Source: Streptomyces tuirus
GTDB lineage: Bacteria > Actinomycetota > Actinomycetes > Streptomycetales > Streptomycetaceae
Assembly: GCA_018195615.1 (NCBI GenBank)
Contig: JAGTPG010000002.1
Location: 3,662,501-3,726,500, forward strand
Direction of reading: 5' to 3'
Length of the DNA stretch: 64,000 nt
The notes under the pieces were generated by a model. The model ran no database searches. It was not told where the DNA came from and saw only the letters and a list, made by a program, of their open reading frames with translations. The position numbers and the translations under genes were made by a program. This document shows, in pieces, positions 42,080 to 51,111 of this stretch; position 1 is the first letter of the stretch, and every line of letters starts with the position of its first letter.

Positions 42080-43780
42080 TCAGCCCGCGACGAACGTGTG
42101 TGCCGCCTTGTCGTGCCAGCACTGGCGCCACGGCTTGTCGAAGAGGCACCAGGCCACACCGACGATCCCCACGACCAGGAGTCCGGGCACGCTGTAGACC
42201 AGCCAGCGGCGCAGGGCCGCGCCGAACTCCGGGGCCTCGTGGCCCTCGATGTCCCGCACTGCGAGACCCATCAGCTTCTTGCCCAGGGTACGGCCCCACT
42301 TGGCCGTGGGCAGCACCTCGGCGACGACGCCGACGAGCAGCAGGACCGCCAGGACGATGCCGAGGTACACCGACGTGGTGCCGTCGAGCAGCCAGACCGT
42401 GACGGTCTCGCCGGAGAGCTTGGCCGCGTCGATCTTCTCGTTGACGTGGTCGACGGCCTTGATGCCGAGCGGTACCGCGGCACCGGCGGTGAGGCCGGCG
42501 AGGACGACGGTGTCCAGCAGCCGGGCGGCCAGCCGCTTGCCGAGCCCCGCGGGGCGGGCCGCCGCCTGACGCCGGGCCGCCGCCTGGAACGGGTCCTCGA
42601 CGGGCGGCTTCCAGGGCGCGACGGGCTGCTCGTCACCGCCGCCCGCTCCGGCGAGCCGGTGCACCTGCTGCGCCCACGAGGACTGACCGCCGCCGGGCCC
42701 GGCGCTGAGGGGTGTGGCGGCCGAGGCGGCGGCACCGGGCTGCGGTCCGCCCATCCCGCCGGCCTGCGGGGGTACGGCGGGGGCCGCCTGAGGGCCCGAC
42801 AGCGCCGTCGGGGCGGGTGCGGAGGCCTGGGCTCCCGCGCCCCCGGCCCCGGTCTGCGCGGCGCGGTCAACGGCGGCCTTGCCGGCGCCGAAGCCGGGGC
42901 GGTTCGAGGCATCGGGGGAACCGGCCGCACCGGCCTGCCCGCCGAAGGCGGGCCCCGACGGGCCGCCACCCGGGCCGGCCTGAGCACCGAAACCGGAGCC
43001 CGGCGAACCGAAACCGCTCCCGGCCGAGTCGCGTCCGGAGCCGCCCGGCCCGCTCTGCCCGCCGAACCCGGAGCCCGCCGGGCCACCGCCCGGACCTCCG
43101 GCCGGCTTCGAGGCACCGCCGGACGCCGCGTTCCCCGAGCCCGTACGCGGAGCGACCGCGCGGAACGTCATCGTGCCCTCGTCAGGGGAATCGACGGCGG
43201 CACCGCCGCCGGGCTTCGCCGCCGGGCGGCGGAACACGAACGTGCTGCCGGCCGCCGCCGCGTCGGCCTCCGGGCCGGTGGGCGAGTCGGCGGGCGATGC
43301 GGGTCCCCCCTGATCGAGCGCCGAGGACTCGGGGGCGTTCGCCGTCCCGTCCGTGCGGGCGGACTCGCCGTCCGGCTGCCGGTCGGCGTGCGGCACCCTC
43401 GGGTCGGCCCCCTGCGCGCCCTGCGGTGCGCCCCAGGAGACGCGGCGGTCCTGGCCGCCGAAGCCGGACTGGCGGGAGCGGTCGGCGCCCCAGGCGGACG
43501 CGGGCTCGGGACGGCTGCCGTGCTGGGAGTCCGCCGCGGACGGCTGCTCGACCGGGTCCTCGTCGAAGAAGTGCGGGCCGGTCTCCTCCACCGAACCGGT
43601 GGCGGCGGCTCCCGCACCGGGCGGCGGCGCGAGCGTCTCGCCGTCCTCGGGCGCCGGACGGCTGGTGCCCGGTACCCAGGAGGCACCGTTCCAGTACCGG
43701 ACATATCCAGGAATGGAGGGGTCCGGGTAATACCCTTCGCGGGGCCGGTCGTCACCGGGGGCCGGGGTTGGGGCGCTCAT
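42080..43780 (-). CDS. RDD-family membrane protein with DUF2510 module and long disordered region
   Basis: 566 aa from ATG 43780. The N-terminus has a DUF2510 module with two Trp (EGYYPDPSIPGYVRYWNGAS), then about 370 residues of Gly/Pro/Ala/Ser-rich disordered sequence with short FG-type repeats (GSGFG, GFGGQ). The RDD domain follows: GLGKRLAARLLDTVVLAGLT, WGRTLGKKLMGLAVRDIEG and WRQCWHDKAAHTFVAG. DEGTMTFRAVAP in the linker resembles the GTVQMRAV repeats of the PBP tail. The tail is probably cytoplasmic and may act as a protein-binding scaffold; this is inferred from composition. Confidence 0.83.
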   Translation of the reverse strand: MSAPTPAPGDDRPREGYYPDPSIPGYVRYWNGASWVPGTSRPAPEDGETLAPPPGAGAAATGSVEETGPHFFDEDPVEQPSAADSQHGSRPEPASAWGADRSRQSGFGGQDRRVSWGAPQGAQGADPRVPHADRQPDGESARTDGTANAPESSALDQGGPASPADSPTGPEADAAAAGSTFVFRRPAAKPGGGAAVDSPDEGTMTFRAVAPRTGSGNAASGGASKPAGGPGGGPAGSGFGGQSGPGGSGRDSAGSGFGSPGSGFGAQAGPGGGPSGPAFGGQAGAAGSPDASNRPGFGAGKAAVDRAAQTGAGGAGAQASAPAPTALSGPQAAPAVPPQAGGMGGPQPGAAASAATPLSAGPGGGQSSWAQQVHRLAGAGGGDEQPVAPWKPPVEDPFQAAARRQAAARPAGLGKRLAARLLDTVVLAGLTAGAAVPLGIKAVDHVNEKIDAAKLSGETVTVWLLDGTTSVYLGIVLAVLLLVGVVAEVLPTAKWGRTLGKKLMGLAVRDIEGHEAPEFGAALRRWLVYSVPGLLVVGIVGVAWCLFDKPWRQCWHDKAAHTFVAG

Positions 43781-44025
43781 CTCCGTCGTCCCGCTATCTG
43801 CTCGAGGGCCAAATGGGGGCCTCCACATCTATCAGACGAGGGCAACCCCCACGGCCGCTCCCACCGGACCCACCCCTTTCGAGCACCGTTGTGCTACGGA
43901 CCGCGCGACCCCGGCGGTCCCCCTGCGAAAAAACTTCCGTGAACGCGCGTAATGCCGGCGCCTTCGCCCGCTCTCTCCCTCTGACCGGCCCTCACGGGCA
44001 GCGCTTCAGGGGAAGGAACACCGCC

Positions 44026-44436
44026 ATGCACACCGTCGTGGAGCGCGAACTGGAACTGAAACTCGTCCTGTCCCCGGAGCGCGGGATCCCGGTGCCGGCC
44101 CGGCTCGGGTACCGCACCGACGATCCGTACGCCGTCCATGTCACCTTCCACATCAACTCCGGGCACCCGGTGCACTGGACGTTCGCCCGGGAGCTGCTCG
44201 TGGAGGGCGTCTTCCGGCCCTGTGGGCAGGGTGACGTGCGGGTGTGGCCGACGAAGAGCGAGGGGCGCGGCGTGGTGCTGATGGCGCTGAGCTCGCCCGA
44301 CGGGGACGCCCTGCTGGAGGCCCCGGCGGCCCCGGTGTCGGCCTGGCTGGAACGCACGCTCAGGGTGGTCCCGCCGGGGACGGAGCGTGAACAGCTCGGG
44401 CTCGACGACGAGCTGGACCAGCTGCTCGCCCAGTGA
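44026..44436 (+). CDS. ssgG: SsgA-like sporulation/cell-division protein (SALP), likely SsgG
   Basis: 136 aa, the size of the SsgA family unique to morphologically complex actinomycetes. Matching patterns are LVLSPERGIPVPARLGYRTD, DPYAVHVTFHINSGHPVHWT and FARELLVEGVFRPCGQGDVR, then the acidic tail DDELDQLLAQ. SALPs control septum placement, wall synthesis and spore separation during sporulation. The position next to the glycolate-oxidase and RDD genes fits ssgG of S. coelicolor, which affects septum placement; the paralogue name is by synteny recalled from memory. GGGAAGGA lies 8 nt upstream. Confidence 0.85.
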   Translation: MHTVVERELELKLVLSPERGIPVPARLGYRTDDPYAVHVTFHINSGHPVHWTFARELLVEGVFRPCGQGDVRVWPTKSEGRGVVLMALSSPDGDALLEAPAAPVSAWLERTLRVVPPGTEREQLGLDDELDQLLAQ

Positions 44437-44447
44437 GCGGGCCGGCG

Positions 44448-45857
44448 TCAGAAGAGCTTGCCCGGGTTCAGGATGTTCAGCGGGTCGAAGGCCTGCTTCA
44501 CGGCCCGCTGCATCTCCATCCCGACGGGGCCGATCTCGCGCGCCAGCCACTCCTTCTTCAGGACGCCGACGCCGTGCTCGCCGGTGATGGTGCCGCCGAG
44601 TTCCAGACCGAGGGCCATGATCTCGTCGAAGGACTCCCGGGCACGCCGGGACTCGTCTGGATCCGCCGGGTCGAAACACACCGTCGGATGGGTGTTGCCG
44701 TCCCCCGCGTGGGCGACGACCCCGATGGTGAGCCGGTACTTCTCGGCGATCCGGTCGACCCCTTCGAGCATCTCGGCGAGCCGGGAGCGGGGCACGCACA
44801 CGTCGTCGATCATCGTCACGCCCTTGACCGCCTCCAGCGCGGTGAGCGACAGCCGGCGCGCCTGGAGGAGCAGTTCGGACTCGGCCGCGTCGTCGGCCGG
44901 TACGACCTGGGTGGCGCCGGCGGCCTCGCACAGCGCGCCGACGGCGGCCAGGTCGGCGGCCGGGTCGGTGCTGTCGAACGCGGCGAGCAGCAGCGCCTCG
45001 GTGCTCTCCGGGAGGCCCATCTGCGCCATGTCGTTGACGGCCTTGACCGTCGTACGGTCCATGAGTTCGAGGAGTGACGGGACGTGGCCGCCCTCCATGA
45101 CGCGGCACACGGCGTCGCAGGCGGCGGCCCCGGAGGCGAACTCGGCGGCCAGCACCAGTTGCTCGGGCGGCTTGGGGCGCAGGCCGAGCACCGCCCGTAC
45201 GACGATGCCGAGGGAGCCCTCGGAGCCGACGAAGAGGCGGGTCAGGTCGTAGCCGGCGACGCCCTTGGCGGTGCGTCGGCCGGTGGACATCAGGCGGCCG
45301 TCGGCGAGGACGACGTCGAGGCCGAGGACGTACTCGGCGGTCACGCCGTACTTCACGCAGCACAGGCCGCCCGAGGCGGTGCCGATGTTGCCGCCGATGG
45401 TGCACATCTCCCAGCTGGAGGGGTCCGGCGGGTAGTACAGGCCGTGTTCGCCGACGGCCCGGGAGAGGGCGGCGTTGACGACGCCGGGCTCGACGACGGC
45501 GACGCGGTCGACCGGGCTGATCTCCAGGATCCGGTCCATCTTCGTCAGGGAGAGCACGATGCAGCCCTCGGAGGCGTTCGCGGCGCCGGACAGTCCGGTG
45601 CGGGCGCCCTGCGGGACGACCGGGACGCGCAGGGCGGTCGCGGTGCGCATGACGTGCTGGACCTGTTCGACCGTGCGGGGCAGGACGACCACGGCCGGGG
45701 TACCGGCCGGGCAGAAGCTCGCCATGTCGTTCGCGTAGGAGGCCGTGACGTCGGGGTCGGTGAGGACCGTCTCGGCGGGGAGGCCGCCGAGCAGGAGGTC
45801 CACCAGATTGCCGGTCGTTGCGGTGTCCTCGGAGCTGGGCGCTTCGATACGGCTCAT
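44448..45857 (-). CDS. glcD: FAD-binding oxidoreductase, glycolate oxidase GlcD type
   Basis: 469 aa from ATG 45857. The FAD-binding PCMH domain includes VVVLPRTVEQVQHVMRTATA, VPQGARTGLSGAANASEGCI, the pyrophosphate loop and PPDPSSWEMCTIGGNIGTAS, then KYGVTAEYVLGLDVVLADGR. The C-terminal domain has VVAHAGDGNTHPTVCFD and ITGEHGVGVLKKEWL, giving the metal/substrate His-Glu-His set. It oxidises glycolate, D-lactate or another 2-hydroxy acid. GlcE/GlcF partners are absent, so it could act as a single-subunit D-lactate dehydrogenase-type enzyme. Confidence 0.9.
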   Translation of the reverse strand: MSRIEAPSSEDTATTGNLVDLLLGGLPAETVLTDPDVTASYANDMASFCPAGTPAVVVLPRTVEQVQHVMRTATALRVPVVPQGARTGLSGAANASEGCIVLSLTKMDRILEISPVDRVAVVEPGVVNAALSRAVGEHGLYYPPDPSSWEMCTIGGNIGTASGGLCCVKYGVTAEYVLGLDVVLADGRLMSTGRRTAKGVAGYDLTRLFVGSEGSLGIVVRAVLGLRPKPPEQLVLAAEFASGAAACDAVCRVMEGGHVPSLLELMDRTTVKAVNDMAQMGLPESTEALLLAAFDSTDPAADLAAVGALCEAAGATQVVPADDAAESELLLQARRLSLTALEAVKGVTMIDDVCVPRSRLAEMLEGVDRIAEKYRLTIGVVAHAGDGNTHPTVCFDPADPDESRRARESFDEIMALGLELGGTITGEHGVGVLKKEWLAREIGPVGMEMQRAVKQAFDPLNILNPGKLF

Positions 45858-45955
45858 GATCACAGGGTCGCACCCGGGGCCATCGGTGTGAACCCCGTCG
45901 GCGGCACCCTTCACCTGCCCGGGTGTGGTCGTCGTACTGACGCACAGTGAGCGCC

Positions 45956-47385
45956 ATGGAGAACCAGCAGGAGGGTCCCAAGCGGCGGGAGAGCGGCCCG
46001 GAGCGCCGTTTTCGCGGCCGGCGGGTGGTGCTCGTCTCCGTCGCGGCGTGTGCGGTGCTCGGTGGGGTGCTGGTGCTGCTGCCGTGGGAGCGGTCCGAGC
46101 CGCCGGCTCCGCCGTCGCCGGGGGCGGTCGCCATGGCGGCGGTCAGCGCCGGGGTGCCGGCCGCGCTGCCCGACCTGGCGGAGCTGATCTCCGAGCGGGA
46201 GAAGCGGCTGCGGACGCACCCGAAGGACGCGCGGTCCTGGGCGGTGCTCGGGGTGGCCTATGTGGAGCAGGGGCGGCGGCTGGCGGACCCGGCGTACTAC
46301 CCGCGCGCGGAGAAGGCGTTGCGTACGTCGCTGCGGGTGCGGCCGAAGCGGAACACGCCGGCCCTGGCCGGGCTGGCCGCGCTGGCCAACGCGCGCCGGG
46401 ACTTCAACGCGGCGCGCCGGTGGGGGAGGCGGCGCTGAAGCTGGAGCCGCGCAGATGGACGACGTATCCGCTGCTCATCGACGCGTACACCGGGCTCGGC
46501 GAGCACGCGGCGGCGAAGCGGACGCTGGACCGGCTGACGGAGCTGCGTTCGGGGCCGGCCGTGCTGGCGCGGGCGGCGGCCGTCTACCGGGACCGGGGCT
46601 GGCGCGAGGACGCCGCCGCCTCGCTGGCGGACGCGGCGGCGGGCGCGCAGGACCCGGCCGAACGGGCCGCCTACCTGGAGCGGGCCGGGCAGCTGGCCTG
46701 GGAGCGCGGTGACCTCCAGGACGCGCTGCGGCACTTCCAGGAGGCGGTGCGTCTCGACCCCGACCAGCGGGCGGCGCAGGCCGGTCAGGGCAGGGCGCTG
46801 GCGGCCCTGGGCCGGACGACGGAGGCGCTGAACGCGTACCGGGTGGCTCTCGCCAAGCAGCCGTCTCCCCGGTACGCCCTGGAGCTGGGCGAGTTGTACG
46901 AGTCGCTGGGGATGCCGGAGGCCGCCCGGGTGCAGTACGACCTGCTGCGCGAGCGGGTGCGGGGCGCTGCCGCGGGCGGGGCCGACGAGGAGCTGGTGCT
47001 GGGGCAGTTCGAGGCGGACCACGGCGATCCGCGGGCCGCGGTGCGGCGGTTGCGGGCGGAGTGGCGCCGGCAGCCCGGGACGGAGGTGGCCGACGCGCTG
47101 GGCTGGGCGCTGCACCGGGCCGGGAAGCACGAGGAGGCCCTGCGGTTCGCGGTGCGGGCGACGCAGGAGGAGCACGGGGGCGGGGTGCGCAGCGCGGTGT
47201 ACGCGTATCACCGCGGCATGATCGAACGGGAGCTGGAGCGCTACGGGGCGGCCCGGCGGCACCTCGCGGAGGCGCTGCGGATCAATCCGCACTTCTCGCC
47301 GTTGCACGCGCGCGCGGCCCGGGTGGCGAGGGAGGCGTTGGGGGAGCCACCGGACGTGGAGGTGCCGGAGACGGGCGGGGACTGA
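45956..47385 (+). CDS. TPR-repeat protein with N-terminal membrane anchor (one frameshift)
   Basis: About 476 aa after adding one G near 46425. Residues about 25-43 are a membrane helix (RVVLVSVAACAVLGGVLVLL) after a basic cytoplasmic start. The extracytoplasmic part is a run of TPR units: KDARSWAVLGVAYVEQGRRL, TPALAGLAALANARRDFNAA, GDLQDALRHFQEAVRLDPDQ, GRTTEALNAYRVALAKQPSP and YGAARRHLAEALRINPHF. Such proteins serve as scaffolds; no enzymatic domain is visible. The gene is divergent from glcD; ATG 45956 and GTG 45947 are both possible starts. Confidence 0.83.
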
Positions 47386-47403
47386 GGGGGGCGGGGACTG
47401 AGG

Positions 47404-47439
47404 GGGTCGTGCGGGTGCCCCGTGACACCCGCACGACCC
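47404..47439. terminator. Terminator hairpin between convergent genes
   Basis: 14-bp perfect arms GGGTCGTGCGGGTG (47404-47417) and CACCCGCACGACCC (47426-47439), between the TPR gene and hpd. Confidence 0.85.
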
Positions 47440-47454
47440 GGGACGGCGATCGGG

Positions 47455-48599
47455 CTACAGGTTGCCGCGGCGGGCCTGCTCCCGCTCGATCGCCTCGAAG
47501 AGGGCCTTGAAGTTGCCCTTGCCGAAGCCCATCGAGCCGTGGCGCTCGATGATCTCGAAGAAGACGGTCGGGCGGTCCTGGACCGGCTTGGTGAAGATCT
47601 GCAGCAGGTAGCCGTCCTCGTCGCGGTCGGCGAGGATCTTCAGCTCGCGCAGGGTGTCGATCGGGACCCGGGTCTCGCCGACCCACTCCCCAGCGTGTCG
47701 TAGTAGGAGTCGGGCGTGTTGAGGAACTCGACACCGGCCGCGCGCATCGTGCGGACCGTCTGCACGATGTCGTTGGTGTTGAGCGCGATGTGCTGCACGC
47801 CCGCGCCGCCGTAGAACTCCAGGTACTCGTCGATCTGGGACTTCTTCTTGGCGATGGCCGGTTCGTTGATCGGGAACTTGACCTTGAGCGTGCCGTCGGC
47901 GACGACCTTGGACATCAGCGCGCTGTACTCGGTGGCGATGTCGTCGCCCACGAACTCCTTCATGTTCGTGAAGCCCATCACCTTGTTGTAGAAGCCGACC
48001 CACTCGTTCATCCTGCCGAGCTCGACGTTGCCGACGCAGTGGTCGATCGCCTGGAAGGTGCGGTGCGCGGGCGGTTCGACGATCGGCTCGGCCGCGACGT
48101 AGCCGGGCAGGTACGGGCCGTCGTATCCGGAGCGCTCGACGAGGGTGTGGCGAGTCTCGCCGTACGTGGCGATGGCGGCCAGGACGACCGTGCCGTGCTC
48201 GTCCTTCCGCTCGTACGGCTCGGCGACCGAGCGGGCGCCGTGCTCCAGCGCGTAGGCGTAGGCGGCGCGGGCGTCCGGGACCTCGATGGCGAGGTCGACG
48301 ACGCCGTCGCCGTGCTCGGCCACGTGCTTCGCGAGGAAGTGGCCCCAGTCGGTGGCGGGCTTGATGACCGAGGTGAGGACGAAGCGGGCGGAGCCGTTCT
48401 CCAGGACGTACGCAGCGGTCTCGCGGCTGCCGTTCTCCGGTCCGGAGTAGGCGACCAGCTTCATGCCGAAGGCGGTGGAGTAGTAGTGCGCCGCCTGCTT
48501 GGCGTTGCCCACGGCGAAGACGACCGCGTCCATTCCCTTGACCGGGAAGGGGTCGGCCTGCCGGGCGGTGTCGGGAGTGTGGTGTGTGGTCTGCGTCAT
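47455..48599 (-). CDS. hpd: 4-hydroxyphenylpyruvate dioxygenase (one frameshift)
   Basis: About 381 aa. The enzyme turns 4-hydroxyphenylpyruvate into homogentisate in tyrosine breakdown. The three iron ligands are visible: His at about 187 (AIDHCVGNVELGRM), His at about 270 (GVQHIALNTNDIV) and Glu at about 349 (VFFEIIERHG). Two vicinal-oxygen-chelate modules are present. A G missing near 47690 is repaired as YYDTLGEWVGETRVPID. It is divergent from an Lrp-type regulator, its likely controller, with a motif-bearing 122-bp promoter region. Confidence 0.95.
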
Positions 48600-48630
48600 A
48601 GCCGCAGGGTCTCCCCGCTCGGCAAGGTGC

Positions 48631-48670
48631 GCAATAGTTTGCGTTTCCGCTGGGCAATCTGTTCAGCAAT
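48631..48670. promoter_or_regulatory. Probable Lrp-type operator between hpd and its regulator
   Basis: Three GCAAT boxes at 48631, 48654 and 48666; the first is half of GCAA-TAGT-TTGC (48631-48642). Repeated short AT-containing boxes over about 40 bp are typical of Lrp/AsnC multimer sites. The region separates the divergent hpd and Lrp-type genes. Confidence 0.5.
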
Positions 48671-48721
48671 ACGGCCGCATCACCGGCCTGTCTGTACAGG
48701 ATGACCACTCGGGAGGCTGCT

Positions 48722-49192
48722 GTGGCGATCGATCATCTGGACGGCCGGATCATCCTGCTGCTGGCGCGGGAGCCGCGGATCGGGGTGCTGGAGATGTCGC
48801 GGCGGCTGGGCGTGGCCCGGGGCACCGTGCAGGCGCGGCTGGACCGGCTTCAGTCGAACGGAGTCATCCGCGGATTCGGTCCGCAGGTGGACCCGGCCGC
48901 GCTCGGCTATCCGGTCACCGCCTTCGCCACGCTGCAGATCCGCCAGGGGCAAGGGGCGGACGTACGGGCCCACTTGGCGACCGTGCCCGAGGTGCTGGAG
49001 CTGCACACCACCACCGGCAGCGGGGACATGCTGTGCCGGCTGGTGGCCCGCTCGAACGCCGATCTCCAGCGTGTGATCGACCGGGTCGTCGGTTTTGATG
49101 GCATCGTCCGGGCCTCCACGGCGATCGTCATGGAGAACCCCGTTCCGCTGCGGATCATCCCGCTCGTGGAGCAGGCCGCGGAGGAGACCTGA
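48722..49192 (+). CDS. Lrp/AsnC-family transcriptional regulator
   Basis: 156 aa from GTG 48722, chosen over ATG 48701 because GGGAGG is 6 nt upstream and the family begins AIDHLDGRII. The HTH is MSRRLGVARGTVQARLDRLQ then NGVIRGFGPQVDP. The RAM ligand domain has LELHTTTGSGDMLCRLVARS and ends before RIIPLVEQ. Divergent from hpd, it most likely controls tyrosine degradation in response to an aromatic amino acid or keto acid. The osmoprotectant transporter starts 20 nt downstream, so partial cotranscription is possible. Confidence 0.9.
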   Translation: MAIDHLDGRIILLLAREPRIGVLEMSRRLGVARGTVQARLDRLQSNGVIRGFGPQVDPAALGYPVTAFATLQIRQGQGADVRAHLATVPEVLELHTTTGSGDMLCRLVARSNADLQRVIDRVVGFDGIVRASTAIVMENPVPLRIIPLVEQAAEET

Positions 49193-49211
49193 CGTCTTGG
49201 GGTGAGCGCGT

Positions 49212-49859
49212 GTGAACTTCTGGGAGTACCTGGCAGGCCGGCACCAGCAGCTGCTCACGGACGCCTACCAGCACGCGAGCGTGGTCTTCCAGTGCATGGT
49301 CGCGGCGACCGTGCTCGGGGTCCTGATCGGAGTCGCCACCTACCGCAGCGAGTGGGCAGGGAGCCTCGCGACCACGACCACCGCCACCGTCCTGACGGTT
49401 CCGGCGCTGGCCCTGATCGGTCTGCTCGTCCCGGTCGTGGGGCTGGGTGTGCCGCCCACGGTGATCGCGCTGACGCTGTACGGGCTGCTCCCGGTCGTGC
49501 GCAACGCGATCGTCGGGCTGCGCGGGGTCGACCCGGCGCTGGTGGACGCGGCCACGGGCATCGGGATGTCCGGGACGACCCGGCTGCTGCGGATCGAGCT
49601 GCCGCTGGCCTGGCCGCCGATCCTCACCGGGATCCGGGTGGCCACCCAGATGCTGATGGGCATCGCGGCCATCGCGGCGTACGCCTCCGGCCCGGGCCTC
49701 GGCAACGTCATCTTCCGCGGCCTCGCCTCGCTGGGCAGCGCGAACGCGCTCAACCAGGTCCTCGCCGGCACGCTCGGGATCATCGTCCTGGCGCTGCTGT
49801 TCGACGCCGCGTACGTCCTGATCGGGCGGCTGACCATTCCCAGGGGGATCCGTGCCTGA
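49212..49859 (+). CDS. OpuC-type osmoprotectant ABC transporter, permease 1
   Basis: 215 aa from GTG 49212, six membrane segments. VPALALIGLLVPVVGLGVPP and YGLLPVVRNAIVGLRGVDPA, followed by DAATGIGMSGTTRLLRIELP, form the EAA coupling loop typical of glycine-betaine/choline permeases (OpuCB/ProW-like). It is the first of four genes with 4-8 nt overlaps, so coexpression in fixed ratio is expected. Confidence 0.9.
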   Translation: MNFWEYLAGRHQQLLTDAYQHASVVFQCMVAATVLGVLIGVATYRSEWAGSLATTTTATVLTVPALALIGLLVPVVGLGVPPTVIALTLYGLLPVVRNAIVGLRGVDPALVDAATGIGMSGTTRLLRIELPLAWPPILTGIRVATQMLMGIAAIAAYASGPGLGNVIFRGLASLGSANALNQVLAGTLGIIVLALLFDAAYVLIGRLTIPRGIRA

Positions 49860-51111
49860 GACCGGCGACCACGGTGCCTCCATCGAGCTGGAGAACCTCA
49901 CCAAGCGGTATCCCGGCAGTGCGCGGCCGGCCGTGGACAACGTCAGCATGGAGATCAAGGCGGGCGAGGTCGTCGTCCTCGTCGGCCCCTCGGGTTGCGG
50001 CAAGTCGACCACACTCAAGATGATCAACAGGTTGATCGAGCCGACCGGCGGCCGGATCCGGATCAACGGTGAGGACGTCACCGACATGGATCCGGTCAAG
50101 CTGCGCCGCAAGGTCGGCTACGCGATCCAGTCCGCCGGGCTCTTCCCGCACATGACGGTCGCGCAGAACATCGCGCTGGTACCGAAGATGATCGGCTGGC
50201 CGAAGGCCCGGATCAGGGAGCGGACCGAGGAGCTGCTCGACCTGGTCGGCCTCGACCCGGGTGAGTTCCAAGGCCGCTACCCGCGCCGGCTCTCCGGCGG
50301 CCAGCAGCAGCGCGTGGGCGTGGCACGGGCCCTCGCCGCCGATCCCCCGGTGCTGCTGATGGACGAGCCGTTCGGCGCGGTGGACCCGATCACCCGCGAC
50401 CACCTCCAGGACGAGCTGATCCGGCTGCAGCACGAGCTGCACAAGACCATCGTCTTCGTCACGCACGACTTCGACGAGGCGATCAAGATCGGCGACCGTA
50501 TCGCCGTCCTGCGCGAGCGGTCCCACATCGCCCAGTTCGACACCCCGGAGGCCATCCTCACCAACCCGGCCGACGACTTCGTCTCCGGGTTCGTGGGTGC
50601 CGGGGCGGCGCTGAAGCGGCTGAACCTGACCCGCGTACGGGACGTGGAGATCACCGACTATCCGACGGTCACGATCGACGACCCGTTGCAGCAGATCTTC
50701 AACCGGCTGCGGGTCGGCGGCACCAACGAGGTCCTGCTGCTCGACCGGCGCGGCCGCCCCTACAAGTGGCTCCGGCGGGGCGACCTGATGCGGGCCCGGG
50801 GCTCGCTGGCCCGGGCCGGGACGCTGGTCCACGACACGGTCACCCGGGACGCGACCCTGCGGGACGCGCTGGAGGCGGTGCTCACCGACAACACGGGGCG
50901 GGTGGCGGTGACCGGGCGGCGCGGCGAGTACACGGGCGTCGTCGACATGGAGACCCTCCTGAACTCCGTGCACGACCTGCTGGAGGCCGACCGGCTCGAC
51001 GCGCTGGAGCACCAGCACGAGCTGGAGGAACTGCGGGCTTCCCAGACGCACGCGGAGCAGGAGGGCGACGAGGGCGTCACCGGCGTGAGCGGCCTCGGAG
51101 GGGCGCGGTGA
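49852..51111 (+). CDS. OpuC-type osmoprotectant ABC transporter, ATP-binding subunit with CBS-like tail
   Basis: 419 aa from GTG 49852. Walker A is GPSGCGKST (45-53), the Q-loop is YAIQSAGLFPHMTV, the signature LSGGQQQRVG (about 147-156), and Walker B is VLLMDEPFGAVDP, then VTHDFDEAIKIGD. After residue 240 two CBS-type motifs are seen (TDYPTVTIDDPLQQIFNRLR and RDATLRDALEAVLTDNTGRV), which in OpuA/OpuC sense ionic strength or cyclic dinucleotides. It energises uptake of betaine-like osmoprotectants. Confidence 0.92.
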   Translation: MPETGDHGASIELENLTKRYPGSARPAVDNVSMEIKAGEVVVLVGPSGCGKSTTLKMINRLIEPTGGRIRINGEDVTDMDPVKLRRKVGYAIQSAGLFPHMTVAQNIALVPKMIGWPKARIRERTEELLDLVGLDPGEFQGRYPRRLSGGQQQRVGVARALAADPPVLLMDEPFGAVDPITRDHLQDELIRLQHELHKTIVFVTHDFDEAIKIGDRIAVLRERSHIAQFDTPEAILTNPADDFVSGFVGAGAALKRLNLTRVRDVEITDYPTVTIDDPLQQIFNRLRVGGTNEVLLLDRRGRPYKWLRRGDLMRARGSLARAGTLVHDTVTRDATLRDALEAVLTDNTGRVAVTGRRGEYTGVVDMETLLNSVHDLLEADRLDALEHQHELEELRASQTHAEQEGDEGVTGVSGLGGAR

